From contig NZ_CP012099.1 in NCBI RefSeq assembly GCF_001182785.1, positions 2,726,501 through 2,790,500 on the forward strand: a stretch of DNA of 64,000 nt. Reading direction: 5' to 3'. The notes beneath the pieces were generated by a model. The model was not told the DNA's origin, did not search any database, and was given only the letters and a program-made list of their open reading frames with translations. A program made the translations under genes and the position numbers. The DNA is from Bacillus thuringiensis. Lineage in GTDB: Bacteria > Bacillota > Bacilli > Bacillales > Bacillaceae_G. Positions 52,543 to 61,931 of this stretch are shown one piece after another (positions within the stretch are counted from its first letter, which is position 1; the number at the start of each line of letters is the position of its first letter).

Positions 52543-53178
52543 ATGTCTGATTTCTATTCTCGTCTTTCAAAAAGTGATGCCGCTGTTCTTTTAGTGGATC
52601 ATCAAACTGGTCTTATCTCCAGCCTTGTGCGTGACTACGGTGTTGATGAGTTCAAGAACAATGTTTTAGCGCTTGCTAATACCGCTAATTTTTTTGATTT
52701 ACCAGTTATTTTAACAACTAGCTTCGAAGACGGTCCTAATGGTCCACTTATGCAAGAATTAATTGAATTATTTCCGAATGCGTCTAAAATAGCGCGCCCT
52801 GGACAAATTAATGCATGGGACAATGAAGAGTTTGTCAAAGCTATTGAGGCAACTGGTAAAAAACAATTAATTATCGCAGGAGTAGTTACTGATGTTTGTG
52901 TTGCTTTCCCAGCGTTATCAGCTGTAAAGGCAGGTTATGAAGTGTTTGTTGTAACCGATGCATCCGGAACTTTTAGTAAACAAGTTGCTGATGCTGCCCT
53001 AATGCGCATGGCCCACGGAGGAGTCCAATTAATGAACTGGTTTAGCGTGGCAGCAGAATTACAGCGTGACTGGCGAAATGATATTGAAGGCTTTGGAAAT
53101 TTACTTGCTAAACATCTCCCAAGTTACCAAAATATCATCGGAAGCTATAGGACAGCTCAAAAAGAATTTAGTAAATAA
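52543..53178 (+). CDS. YcaC-type cysteine hydrolase (isochorismatase superfamily)
   Basis: 211 residues. Catalytic Asp19 in LLVDHQTGLI, Cys119 in IAGVVTDVCVAFPAL and the cis-peptide GVVTDVC are all present. The PNASKIARPGQINAWDNEEF segment and the DAALMRMAHGGVQLMNWFSVAAELQRDW tail are characteristic of YcaC-like hydrolases of unknown substrate. Predicted cytosolic. The start has AAGGGGGA upstream. Confidence 0.9.
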   Translation: MSDFYSRLSKSDAAVLLVDHQTGLISSLVRDYGVDEFKNNVLALANTANFFDLPVILTTSFEDGPNGPLMQELIELFPNASKIARPGQINAWDNEEFVKAIEATGKKQLIIAGVVTDVCVAFPALSAVKAGYEVFVVTDASGTFSKQVADAALMRMAHGGVQLMNWFSVAAELQRDWRNDIEGFGNLLAKHLPSYQNIIGSYRTAQKEFSK

Positions 53179-53262
53179 TTCAATTCTTGATCAAACATTA
53201 TATCAGTTTTGGAAAACTTTACAAAAACAATAAAGACTTCTAAGAGCTAATTACATAATTAA

Positions 53263-53290
53263 AAAAGGGCTGCTTAAATAGCCCTTTTCT
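53263..53290 (+). terminator. Terminator of the YcaC-like gene
   Basis: AAAAGGGCT and AGCCCTTTT arms around GCTTAAAT, T-run after. Confidence 0.75.
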
Positions 53291-53490
53291 TATTTGTTTT
53301 ACCTATATTATCTGTTACGCCCTTACTATATTTAGATTACTTAAATAGTATTTCCCTAGCTTTACTGAAATAATTTATTGTAATAAACAGTTCTGTAATA
53401 GGAAATTACTCTTACCTATTAATAATTAACTTTTAACACTCCTATTAACAAAGCACTTACTTTAATACTACAATCCACCTCATATATGTA

Positions 53491-53519
53491 AAAACCCTCA
53501 ATATAATGTAAGAGGGTTA
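53491..53519 (-). terminator. Terminator of the Cys-rich gene
   Basis: AACCCTC and GAGGGTT arms, 12-base loop, T5 on the minus strand. Confidence 0.65.
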
Positions 53520-53532
53520 ATCAATAGATATG

Positions 53533-54312
53533 TTATAACTCATTTTTATAAATAAAAGATTCCGTCGCGCCGTTCTTATATACTTTAGTCAATTTAACAA
53601 CCGATTTGTACGTGTTATCGTCATCCTTTATCATTTTTTTCAGATCTTCTATTTCGGCATTACCAGTTCCACTATCTATTTTTAAACAGTTCGAAATGGA
53701 AAGGTATCCACTTGATGCCAATATAAAAATAAAAATTGCATCAGGAAAATTAATAAATAACAATCCGTAGTTTAAAGGATCTCCAGCTGGATGCGATAAA
53801 AGCAATCGAAAACCTAACAGTTCAGGCACTTGAACGAAATCCCTAGAAACAATCGCCTCGCCTACTATAGTAATTTGCTTTACTACATTCCCAAGTTCAT
53901 CTGTAAATTCAGTACATCTAGGTGGATTAATTGTTGTTGCTTGGAAAGACACATTTAATTCCGGATTATTAAAATCGAAAAAGATTCTACTCCCCTCCGT
54001 TAAACATTGCGGGCAAACATTTCCTAGCAGGCTAAAGTCCTCTTCAATATATTTAACTTTCGATTTGCAACTACAAACTTTTCCTATTCGGATTGCATCA
54101 ATTTTTGAGCAATCTACAAAAATAACCTCACTGTCTTCTTGTACGAATGATACAATCCCTTTCATCGCATTAAATGAAAGAAAATAGGATACAACGATTT
54201 CGTTTCCTGCTATTACAATACTTTCAACTTTAGTATACGGTTCTAGACTTTGTAAAAATTCACATATACTATTTTGGCAACATCCACAATCACGTTTCGG
54301 CTCACAATCCAC
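53533..54312 (-). CDS. Cys-rich protein, candidate spore-surface protein
   Basis: 259 residues. The N-terminus is MDCEPKRDCGCCQNSICEFLQSLEPY (six Cys in 17 residues), with further Cys pairs in KVCSCKSK and NVCPQC. Two sections of predicted beta structure (about 28-80 and 120-200) follow, with a hydrophobic FINFPDAIFIFILASSGYLSI stretch that is probably buried strand, and a Lys-rich end. There is no signal peptide. The Cys-rich head is reminiscent of exosporium/coat proteins of the B. cereus group, but I recognise no exact family. It starts with GTG at 54312, with GGAG upstream. Confidence 0.6.
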   Translation of the reverse strand: MDCEPKRDCGCCQNSICEFLQSLEPYTKVESIVIAGNEIVVSYFLSFNAMKGIVSFVQEDSEVIFVDCSKIDAIRIGKVCSCKSKVKYIEEDFSLLGNVCPQCLTEGSRIFFDFNNPELNVSFQATTINPPRCTEFTDELGNVVKQITIVGEAIVSRDFVQVPELLGFRLLLSHPAGDPLNYGLLFINFPDAIFIFILASSGYLSISNCLKIDSGTGNAEIEDLKKMIKDDDNTYKSVVKLTKVYKNGATESFIYKNEL

Positions 54313-54561
54313 TTACACTCCATCCCTTCTCTATATAGAATAACTAATACATATATATGAAAGGAAAACAAAAAAGCTTGGACAATATAACTTTAACGTA
54401 GGAATATCGTTTATTCATAATATTAGTAAGGTAATTACACCAATAATGAGTAAGAACACATAATTTTTACTATAAATACATATAACAATTTCATCTTTCA
54501 TGAAAAAAACGTTATAATGAAGTGTAGCCTCTACGATTACGTTATAAAGGAGATTAAAACA

Positions 54562-54882
54562 ATGGCTAAAATTAAAGTATACCAAGTAAAAGAAGAAAAT
54601 ATGGAAGTAGTAAAAAACATCATTGATGTTGAGGAACAAAACCCAACTGCTGAAAACTTACAAAATCTATACGCATGTGTATTAGAAACTGAAGATATGG
54701 CATTGCCTGAATCATACATTGAAGAAGATATCTTAATTGATTCTATGGAAGTTATGGTTAACGCTTCTCAAAGCAAAGTAAGAGACTTAGGTGCATACGA
54801 TGTAATCGAAGTTCAAAACAAAGGTAAGAAAACACAAATTTTATTACTTGCAGACGAAGAATACGAAATTATCGAAGGCTAA
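54562..54882 (+). CDS. Small acidic protein of unknown function
   Basis: 106 residues, highly acidic, no membrane segment: MAKIKVYQVKEENMEVVKNIIDVEEQ, repeated VLETEDMALPESYIEEDILIDSMEVMV and an EVQNKGKKTQILLLADEEYEIIEG end. No family recognised. The frame is open from 54517, but AAAGGAG lies nine bases before ATG 54562. Monocistronic, closed by a strong convergent terminator. Confidence 0.7.
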   Translation: MAKIKVYQVKEENMEVVKNIIDVEEQNPTAENLQNLYACVLETEDMALPESYIEEDILIDSMEVMVNASQSKVRDLGAYDVIEVQNKGKKTQILLLADEEYEIIEG

Positions 54883-54900
54883 TCTAACACCATACATACG

Positions 54901-54934
54901 AAAAAGCTCCTTTCCAATTGGAAAGGAGCTTTTT
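54901..54934. terminator. Convergent bidirectional terminator
   Basis: Perfect 15-bp arms AAAAAGCTCCTTTCC/GGAAAGGAGCTTTTT with AATT loop. Confidence 0.9.
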
Positions 54935-54936
54935 CA

Positions 54937-56469
54937 TTACGCTTTTGATGTTTCGCTCTTTTTATTTTTTTGTTGTTTCTTAATTACCATGCGCTCATTT
55001 CCCATAAAGAAAATGAATATGAATGCTAATCCAGCTGGTACCAATGCCCACATGAATGTTTGAACAATTGAACTAGAAAGAGCGTCAATAATCTTATCTA
55101 ATATTTGCGGAGGTATTTGAGATCTTGCCGATTCTGATAAAATGGCTCTTGAATCCCCTAATTTTGTATTCATTCCCCCGCTCATACCTTTAAACGCTTC
55201 TTCTAATTGATCTTGGAAACCTGTTCTTTGGATCATTCCGAAGATTGTAATACCAAGTGTCATACCTAATGAACGAATGAAATTACTCGTCGAAGTCGCA
55301 GACCCGCGCTGTTCCATACCGAAGTTGTGAATAGCTGCCATACTTAGTACAGAGAATGAGAAACCGACTCCAAATCCGATAATAATCATATAAACTGTTA
55401 ATAATGCACGACTTGTTTCTGGCGTTAACGTGCTTAATAAGAATAATCCAATTAGCATAATAACCGCAGAAATAATCATGATGTTTCGGTAGCTAAGTTT
55501 AGTTGTTAAAAATCCGCCTAACTGCGCTGTTACGACTGATCCTAACATCATCGGTAAAAGTAATAATCCTGAGTTTGTTGCGGTACCACCGTATACACCT
55601 TGAATAAATAACGGAATGTACACAGTTGCTGACATAAACGCAGCTCCGTAACATAAAGCAATAATTGTACTCATTCCGAACAAACGTTGTTTAAACATCT
55701 CAAATGAAATGATCGGTTCTTCTACTTTACGTTCAATAAAAATGAATGCAATAATTAAAATAGCGAATCCACCAAATAAACTTAAAATAAAGTTAGAATC
55801 CCAATCATACTTTTGTCCGCCAAGTTCAAGTGCAAACATTAAAGAAACTACTGCACCAACTAAAGTAATTGCGCCAAACCAATCAATTTTTTGCTTTCTA
55901 TAAACTCGTGATTCTTTATAAAAGAATGTAATAAAAATAAGTGCTAAAATGCCAAGTGGTAAGTTAATATAAAATACCCAGTGCCAGCTTATGTAATCTG
56001 TAATATACGCACCAAGTAACGGCCCAAAAATACTTGATAAACCAAATACCGCTCCGAATAACCCACCCATTTTCCCGCGCTTTTCAGGAGGGAAAATATC
56101 AAAAACGATAGTAAACGCGATCGGCACTAATGCCCCGCCGCCAATACCTTGAATCGCACGATAAATACCTAACTGTGTAATATTTTCAGCAGTACCACAA
56201 AGTGCCGAACCAATCATAAAGACGATTAAACCAAAAATAAAAAATCTCTTTCTACCATACATATCTGATAGTTTACCGAATATCGGCATACCTGCCATTT
56301 CTGCGACCATATAGGCAGAAACGACCCATACAAAGTTTTCAAGGCCTCCTAAGTCACCAACAATCGTGCCCATCGCTGTTACGACAATGGTATTATCCAT
56401 TGATGCCATTAAAATACCTAGCAATAAGCCCGCCACAACAAAGCCGAGCTTATTATTCTTCTCAACCAT
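54937..56469 (-). CDS. DHA2-family (EmrB/QacA) MFS drug transporter, 14 helices
   Basis: 510 residues, about 14 hydrophobic helices. Antiporter motif C (GPLLGAYI, FGLSSIFGPLLG) and the motif A region GKLSDMYGRKRFF are visible. N-terminal MASMDNTIVVTAMGTI is the D1 motif of DHA2 proteins. It exports toxic compounds or metabolites with H+ antiport, and its substrate is unknown. It is the last gene after two bactofilin-like genes, 23 bases from the previous, so it probably belongs to their operon. Confidence 0.92.
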   Translation of the reverse strand: MVEKNNKLGFVVAGLLLGILMASMDNTIVVTAMGTIVGDLGGLENFVWVVSAYMVAEMAGMPIFGKLSDMYGRKRFFIFGLIVFMIGSALCGTAENITQLGIYRAIQGIGGGALVPIAFTIVFDIFPPEKRGKMGGLFGAVFGLSSIFGPLLGAYITDYISWHWVFYINLPLGILALIFITFFYKESRVYRKQKIDWFGAITLVGAVVSLMFALELGGQKYDWDSNFILSLFGGFAILIIAFIFIERKVEEPIISFEMFKQRLFGMSTIIALCYGAAFMSATVYIPLFIQGVYGGTATNSGLLLLPMMLGSVVTAQLGGFLTTKLSYRNIMIISAVIMLIGLFLLSTLTPETSRALLTVYMIIIGFGVGFSFSVLSMAAIHNFGMEQRGSATSTSNFIRSLGMTLGITIFGMIQRTGFQDQLEEAFKGMSGGMNTKLGDSRAILSESARSQIPPQILDKIIDALSSSIVQTFMWALVPAGLAFIFIFFMGNERMVIKKQQKNKKSETSKA

Positions 56470-56492
56470 AACCTTGCTCTCCCTCGTACTAC

Positions 56493-57200
56493 TTATATTT
56501 GTTTATGTTCTTTTACAACTGCATTACCTTTTTGGTTAAAACTAGTATGATATTCTACAACACTAATTTCACATCCTGGACCAATGGTAACGTTGTTTCC
56601 TCTTACCACTTCAGCAATCGTATGCTCTAAATAAATCTCATCTCCTTCAATGATAGACGTTTGGAGGCTTCCAGCATGATTTGTAAATGGAATAAATCTC
56701 GCTTTTTTACGAACGGTAATCTTCTTACCGCCAATTTCTCTTACTTTGCTACCTTCATAACGAAGTGAAATTTCAATATTTTCAGCATTAAGTAATCCAT
56801 CACTTTCAAGGCCACCAGTTAGTGATAGTTCTTCAACTTCAATATCTCCTTTTACATTTAAAGCGCCTTTCACATCTACGAAATCACCAGTTAATTTCCC
56901 CTTAACTTCTATCATACCTCTTACTTTTATTTTTTCAATATGAGCATCACTATGCATTTGTGTATTTCCGTATACTTTTACATATTCCGCATCTACATTT
57001 CCTTGTACTTCACTATCTCCATACACGACATAACTTTTCACTTTCATATTACCGCACACTTCACTCGTGCCGTACGTTTTAAATTCATTACAGCTCATGT
57101 CATTAGAAATCGTTCCTTCACCGCGAATCTTCACTTTATTATAATCTCCGCCTGCTGAACTACCAGAACCATTAACAGTAAGACTATGTTGATGTTCCAT
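56493..57200 (-). CDS. yhbF: Bactofilin-family protein (YhbF-like)
   Basis: 235 residues. The central part is a right-handed beta-helix of short repeats (VKIRGEGTISND, FKTYGTSEVCGN, YVVYGDSEVQGN, YVKVYGNTQMHS, IKVRGMIEVKGK...), the mark of bactofilins and polymer-forming cytoskeletal proteins. It ends with AEVVRGNNVTIGPGCEISVVEY, nearly shared with the next protein upstream. In B. subtilis the pair YhbE/YhbF (BacE/BacF) is linked to flagellar assembly. It lies 18 bases from the other bactofilin gene and coexpressed with the MFS transporter. Symbol by order and similarity, not by search. Confidence 0.82.
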   Translation of the reverse strand: MEHQHSLTVNGSGSSAGGDYNKVKIRGEGTISNDMSCNEFKTYGTSEVCGNMKVKSYVVYGDSEVQGNVDAEYVKVYGNTQMHSDAHIEKIKVRGMIEVKGKLTGDFVDVKGALNVKGDIEVEELSLTGGLESDGLLNAENIEISLRYEGSKVREIGGKKITVRKKARFIPFTNHAGSLQTSIIEGDEIYLEHTIAEVVRGNNVTIGPGCEISVVEYHTSFNQKGNAVVKEHKQI

Positions 57201-57218
57201 ATCATTTTCTCCCTTCCA

Positions 57219-57929
57219 TTAAATCTGCTTAATTTCTTTTACATTTGCGCTTTTATCAACAGTAAGAACACCCGTATATTCGATCAGTTCAATCTCACAG
57301 TTCGGTCCTACCGTAACATTATTTCCTCTTACCGTTCTTATGTGAGCATAATCAATATCGATATTGTCACCTTCTAATAGTTCAGCCTCTAATTGCATAC
57401 CAAATACTGATTTAAACAGCCTACTAAAAGTACTTAGTCTATGTTTTACTTTAATCGTTTGACCACCAATTTCTTTCGCTCGACATGTACCGTGAATATT
57501 AATATTTATTTCATCAGCGCTTAGTAATCCACCAATTGTAAATTGTCCTTCTGAAGAAAACGTATCCACTTCACAATTACCATCAATTGTCGCTTGACCA
57601 TTGAATTTAAATTCTTCACCAGTAACATTTCCACCTACCGTACCTTTTCCTGCAATTTTCAAACTGTTTGCCTTCACATCTTGCGTAATTGTTGCTTTTC
57701 CATCAATTCGCATCGTTTCAGCATGAACTGTACCGTCGATTTTACCTGATCCACTAATTCTTGCATTGCTACTTTTCAAATTTCCAGTAACGGCACCGTA
57801 ACCGTTACATTCAAATTGGTCACATTCAACATTTCCATTCACAGTACCTTTTCCGTTTAATTGCACTTTATGAAACTCGCCACCATTCGATGAACCGTAA
57901 CCATTTATAATCAAATTATCTGTACGCAT
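57219..57929 (-). CDS. yhbE: Bactofilin-family protein (YhbE-like)
   Basis: 236 residues with the same beta-helix plan: MRTDNLIINGYGSSNGGEFHKVQLNGKGTVNGN, FECNGYGAVTGN, ARISGSGKIDGT, MRIDGKATITQD, LKIAGKGTVGGN, FKFNGQATIDGN. Each repeat is about 17-18 residues with Gly at the turn. The tail RTVRGNNVTVGPNCEIELIEY matches the downstream paralogue. It forms cytoskeletal polymers at the membrane and is encoded 13 bases after the YhbD-like gene. The duplication of the gene is evident from the shared ends. Confidence 0.83.
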   Translation of the reverse strand: MRTDNLIINGYGSSNGGEFHKVQLNGKGTVNGNVECDQFECNGYGAVTGNLKSSNARISGSGKIDGTVHAETMRIDGKATITQDVKANSLKIAGKGTVGGNVTGEEFKFNGQATIDGNCEVDTFSSEGQFTIGGLLSADEININIHGTCRAKEIGGQTIKVKHRLSTFSRLFKSVFGMQLEAELLEGDNIDIDYAHIRTVRGNNVTVGPNCEIELIEYTGVLTVDKSANVKEIKQI

Positions 57930-57942
57930 ACTTTCTCCTCCA

Positions 57943-58566
57943 CTACAACAATTTCGTTTTTAATGCTTCGGTATATTTCATAATCGCTTCGCGTAAAACG
58001 ATTTTAGTGCCTTTTTCAAAAATTAAATCTTCCACGTTTGAAACTAATAAACATGTAGAAATCCCTAACTTTCGTACAATGATTAAATCACAAGTTTTAT
58101 GTTTAATTGCTTCATAATTTTCACGTAAAACTTGCAAGACCATTTTTCCTTCTTCTAAACTAATATCTCCCGATTGTAATAATTCTTCTAACATGTACAC
58201 ATAAAGAATATCTACAAATTGAAACTCTGCTGTTTTATTCGTTTGTTCTATGAAAAATTGTAAAACTGGTTCTGATGCAATCTCCTTACGTAAAATGTCT
58301 TCCTTTGTTAAAAGAATTTCTCTCACACTCGGTGAAAACATATTCGCTAGTTCATCAAGTGATAAATCCTCTTTCATCGTTTGGATTTTATCAATACGCT
58401 CTAATATCTTTTCTTTCGGAAAAAATGTCTCTTGACCCGTGAATGTTGACTTTCGTACAAACCAATCTTCCGGTATTAAATTTTTTCTTTTCCACCTATA
58501 TAACTGTCCGTATGAAATGCCAGTTAGTTCTAATAAATCTTTTTTTGAAATCAAATCTGTACTCAA
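57943..58566 (-). CDS. yhbD: YhbD-like (DUF4004) protein
   Basis: 207 residues. N-terminal helix-turn-helix-like segment LISKKDLLELTGISYGQLYRWKRKNLIPEDWFVRKS, then the KILERIDKIQTMKEDLSLDELANMFSP region and a helical C-terminal domain ending FEKGTKIVLREAIMKYTEAL. This is the arrangement of DUF4004/YhbD upstream of the two bactofilin genes in B. subtilis. A MerR-type DNA-binding start suggests a regulator. TTG at 58566 with AAGGAGTG at eight to ten bases is the likely start. The frame is open to 58593. Confidence 0.8.
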   Translation of the reverse strand: MSTDLISKKDLLELTGISYGQLYRWKRKNLIPEDWFVRKSTFTGQETFFPKEKILERIDKIQTMKEDLSLDELANMFSPSVREILLTKEDILRKEIASEPVLQFFIEQTNKTAEFQFVDILYVYMLEELLQSGDISLEEGKMVLQVLRENYEAIKHKTCDLIIVRKLGISTCLLVSNVEDLIFEKGTKIVLREAIMKYTEALKTKLL

Positions 58567-58725
58567 CTGTATAACACTCCTTCCTGATAACAATGTAACA
58601 TAACACTGTTACGCTGTAAATAGACTTTTATCACAAGTAGCGTAACAATGTGTAAAACAAACCTATTCCCACATACAAAAAAGGCTCTTACACATCTTAT
58701 GAAAATGCGCAAAAGCCCTTATATA

Positions 58726-60465
58726 TCAAGATTTAAACCAAATATTATAAAAATCAATCCAACCTTGTGAATTAATCATTATATTTTGGACTTTTTCATG
58801 TGTACTTACCTCTTGTTTATTACGATACAAAGGAATAATATGAATTTGACGTAACAAAGTATCCTCAATATCGCGTAACAATGTAACTCTTTTCTCTAAT
58901 TCTTCTTGTTTAAAATAAATAGACAACTTTTCATAAAAGTCCATGTTGCTTTGTCCATGAATAAAACTATTTTTTGTAAGAAACATATATAATAGACTAT
59001 CTTCTATTCGTTCGCTTATTGTGGCACTATCATGCATCATATCAGCCTTTTGTATCGTACTTACTTCCAATAGCTCTTCTATATCAAGAAAATTATTTTC
59101 TACACGAATCCCGTACTTCGCACACTCTTTTTGTATCCATTGTGCATCTTCAACATGATCTCGTCCTGTAAATGTGTAGAGCTGTAGCACTTCATTATGA
59201 TAAGTACTCCTTTTAATTAAACTTTCTACATCTTCCTCAATCTCTACAATGCTTTCACCTGCTAATATTAGTTTCTTTGCCACTTCTCCACGTTCTCCGC
59301 CGAGTTCTTGAACGATTGTATAACCATGAATGATTTTATATAACGCTTTCCGAAATAACTCATCTTGCATTGGTCCTTCTTTCGTAAGATTACATGTTAT
59401 ATATGTCACGTTCGACTCAAGCCGAGACAATTCTTTATTATGTTTTTCTTTATCTTTATACTGCGCCTTTACTAAAACATCTTATGTACTTACACCTTGT
59501 TCTACATTCCACAACTCAACACGATCTAAAAAAGGGCTTTCACGAAAATATAAAGGATGACCTTCTAAAATGAACAGATTTTCATTACTTTTATATAATT
59601 GAAAAGGCCCTGTTCCAATTAGCTCTCCTGCTTCATCTTCATTCACGATAGAACACTGTTCTGCACTTATCATATGTAAAAACATTTTATTTTCCGTATG
59701 TAATTGAATTTCGACAACATAGTCATCCACTGAACGGATACTTTCAACGTGTTGTAACATCCATGCGTGTGCATTATTTTCCAGCTTCATAAATCGATTC
59801 AATGAGTATATAACATCATGTGCAGTAAGTTGTTTTCCATTCTGAAAGTGAACTCCTTTTCGTAAATAAAACGTCCATATTTTTTCAGCGTCATTATATT
59901 CCCAGTGAAATGCCAGTCTTGGCTCTATAATGTTTGTATTACCGTCTACATACACGAGTGTGTCGAATATATGTTTTACCATATGACATTCTGAACGCAT
60001 TGTAGCGTATACAGGATCTAATGTGATATCTAAATTCATTTGTACTTGCAACCGGAGTACATCTCTTCTCCCTTCAGATGTCATTTCAATCTTATGACCA
60101 AATATTGAATCCACCCAGCAGTGATATTCTCCCTTTACTGACGGAAAATGTGAGCTATAGCGTTCCACAAATATGCTTCCGCTTTTCACATCCCCTTTTT
60201 TCGTTATTTCTTTTCCTCTATCTAAAATTAAAGATATCGGGTGCTTTTGAAATATTAACTTAGAACGATTTCCCCTGCCGCGACCTGGAAACCACTTGAT
60301 CCAATTTAACTCATCTAATTTTTTTATAATTAATTTACTATTACGCTCTGTACAAAATAATGTTTCAGATATATTTTGCACTGTTACTTCCAATCGTGCT
60401 CCCTCTTTTTTCCCTTTTCCATAAGCAATCCATAGTTCAATGTATTGATCTAAAATAAACATCAT
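58726..60465 (-). pseudogene. SgrR-family regulator interrupted by an in-frame TAA
   Basis: The same frame runs from the ATG at 60465 to a stop at 58726, broken only by TAA at 59482-59484 (codon 328 of 580). The upstream part has an N-terminal winged helix (about 1-105) and an SBP_bac_5-like domain (RKGVHFQNGKQLTAHDVIYSL). The downstream part (59430-58726) completes that domain, ending ILRQIHIIPLYRNKQE..WIDFYNIWF. A full length of about 579 residues is normal for SgrR/YbaE regulators. A CAA-to-TAA change or a sequence error would explain it. It is divergent from an MFS gene at 60564, its likely target. Confidence 0.82.
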
Positions 60466-60563
60466 AATCCCCCTAAAAGGTGAAAAATACTCCCTATTGT
60501 TTCTACCCTTTTTCCAATTCTTCTTTCATCTTATCATTTCAATATAGAAAGGAGGAATTAATA

Positions 60564-61778
60564 TTGAATTATCTCTTACTTCGTTACAATAAACCTATTT
60601 TTATTAGACTGTGTGGTGAATTATTAACCCGAACGACTGAATCTATGCTAGCTATCATTATGATTATTTACGTTAATAAAATGTTAAACGGCAATGTAAT
60701 AATAACTATGCTGATTTTCGGATTACAGCCACTTTCAGACATTTTATTTACACTTATTGCTGGAGGGATTACTGATAAATATGGTCGAAAAAAGATTATG
60801 TTACTCGGCTTATTGCTACAAAGTGTTGCAATCGGTAGTTTCGTTTTCGCTCAATCCGTTTTTATATTTGTACTGTTATATGTCATTAATGGCATTGGCC
60901 GTTCCTTATATATTCCGGCTCAACGTGCACAAATTGCTGATTTAACAAAAAAAGAGCAGCAAGCAGAAATTTTTGCTCTTCTACAAACGATGGGAGCAAT
61001 TGGATCTGTAATCGGCCCTTTAATCGGTGCAAGTTTTTATAATACTCACCCAGAATATTTATTTATCGTGCAAAGCGTAACCCTTACGATATATGCCGTT
61101 GTTGTTTGGACACAGCTCCCAGAAACCGTTCCACCTATAAGTAAGTCAAAACAAACAGTTGAGGCAAGTTCACCAAAGCAATTTGTTTTTAAACATTACG
61201 CCATATTCGGTCTTATGGTTTCTACACTTCCTATTAGCTTTTTTTATGCACAAACTGAGACGAATTATCGTATTTTCGCAGAACATGTATTTCCTAATCT
61301 CGTATTCATACTCGCATTTATTTCAACATGCAAAGCCATTTTGGAAATCATTCTACAAATCTTCCTCGTAAAATGGTCTGAACGATTTTCTATGGCGAAA
61401 ATCATCCTTATTTCTTATACCTGCTTTACAATAGCTGCAGTTGGCTTTAGTTATTCAACGACGATATTGTCGTTATTCTTCACCTTACTCTTTTTAGTCA
61501 TTGGAGAAAGTATTGCTCTAAACCATTTATTACGATTCGTTTCAGAAATTGCACCTCCTGATAAACGTGGGTTATATTTTTCAATTTACGGTATACATTG
61601 GGATATATCTCGAACGTGTGGACCAGTTATTGGTGCAGTTTTATTAAGTAAACTAAGTGGTAGTATGCTTTTTTATATTTGCGCTTGCTTCTTATTAGTT
61701 GGGGGCATCGTTCAAGCACTGTTTGTTCAACATTTGGAACGTAAAAAAATCGTGAACCATCCTACACATAATTTATAG
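60564..61778 (+). CDS. MFS transporter (DHA1-like)
   Basis: 404 residues with about 12 hydrophobic helices. Motif A reads GGITDKYGRKKIMLLG, and motif C GAIGSVIGPLIGASFY. It exports or imports a small molecule, substrate unknown. It is a typical partner of SgrR-like regulators, which lie divergently upstream (60465). The start is a TTG at 60564 with AAAGGAGG at eight bases. The ATG frame at 60480 would include the regulator's promoter region and is not used. Confidence 0.87.
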   Translation: MNYLLLRYNKPIFIRLCGELLTRTTESMLAIIMIIYVNKMLNGNVIITMLIFGLQPLSDILFTLIAGGITDKYGRKKIMLLGLLLQSVAIGSFVFAQSVFIFVLLYVINGIGRSLYIPAQRAQIADLTKKEQQAEIFALLQTMGAIGSVIGPLIGASFYNTHPEYLFIVQSVTLTIYAVVVWTQLPETVPPISKSKQTVEASSPKQFVFKHYAIFGLMVSTLPISFFYAQTETNYRIFAEHVFPNLVFILAFISTCKAILEIILQIFLVKWSERFSMAKIILISYTCFTIAAVGFSYSTTILSLFFTLLFLVIGESIALNHLLRFVSEIAPPDKRGLYFSIYGIHWDISRTCGPVIGAVLLSKLSGSMLFYICACFLLVGGIVQALFVQHLERKKIVNHPTHNL

Positions 61779-61880
61779 GTTACTACTTTTTCAGTAGGTC
61801 AACATTCCTTATTGGATGCATGCAAAAAAACAAAAGTGAAGTATTTCGCATATGAAAGGAGACGTTCCTTGTTTACAACT

Positions 61881-61916
61881 AAAAACACCTCACTTAAAGA
61901 AAGTGAGGTGTTTTTG
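61881..61916. terminator. Convergent bidirectional terminator
   Basis: AAAAACACCTCACTT (61881-61895) and AAGTGAGGTGTTTTT (61901-61915), five-base loop. It lies between the MFS gene and the convergent lipoprotein gene. Confidence 0.85.
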
Positions 61917-61931
61917 AAATCACTTAATTTC

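Larger units (their letters stand above)
53179..53532. other. Convergent intergenic region
   Basis: 354 bases. It holds a terminator for the YcaC-like gene (53263-53290: AAAAGGGCT/AGCCCTTTT arms) and one for the Cys-rich gene (53491-53519). The middle is AT-rich with no supported frame. Confidence 0.55.

Noticed and set aside
53533..54312. S-ENA/DUF3992 type spore appendage subunit
   Set aside because: Length and the domain pattern differ from the short Ena proteins as I know them.
60480..60563. N-terminal extension of the MFS protein
   Set aside because: Lies in the divergent promoter region; the TTG at 60564 has the strong ribosome site.
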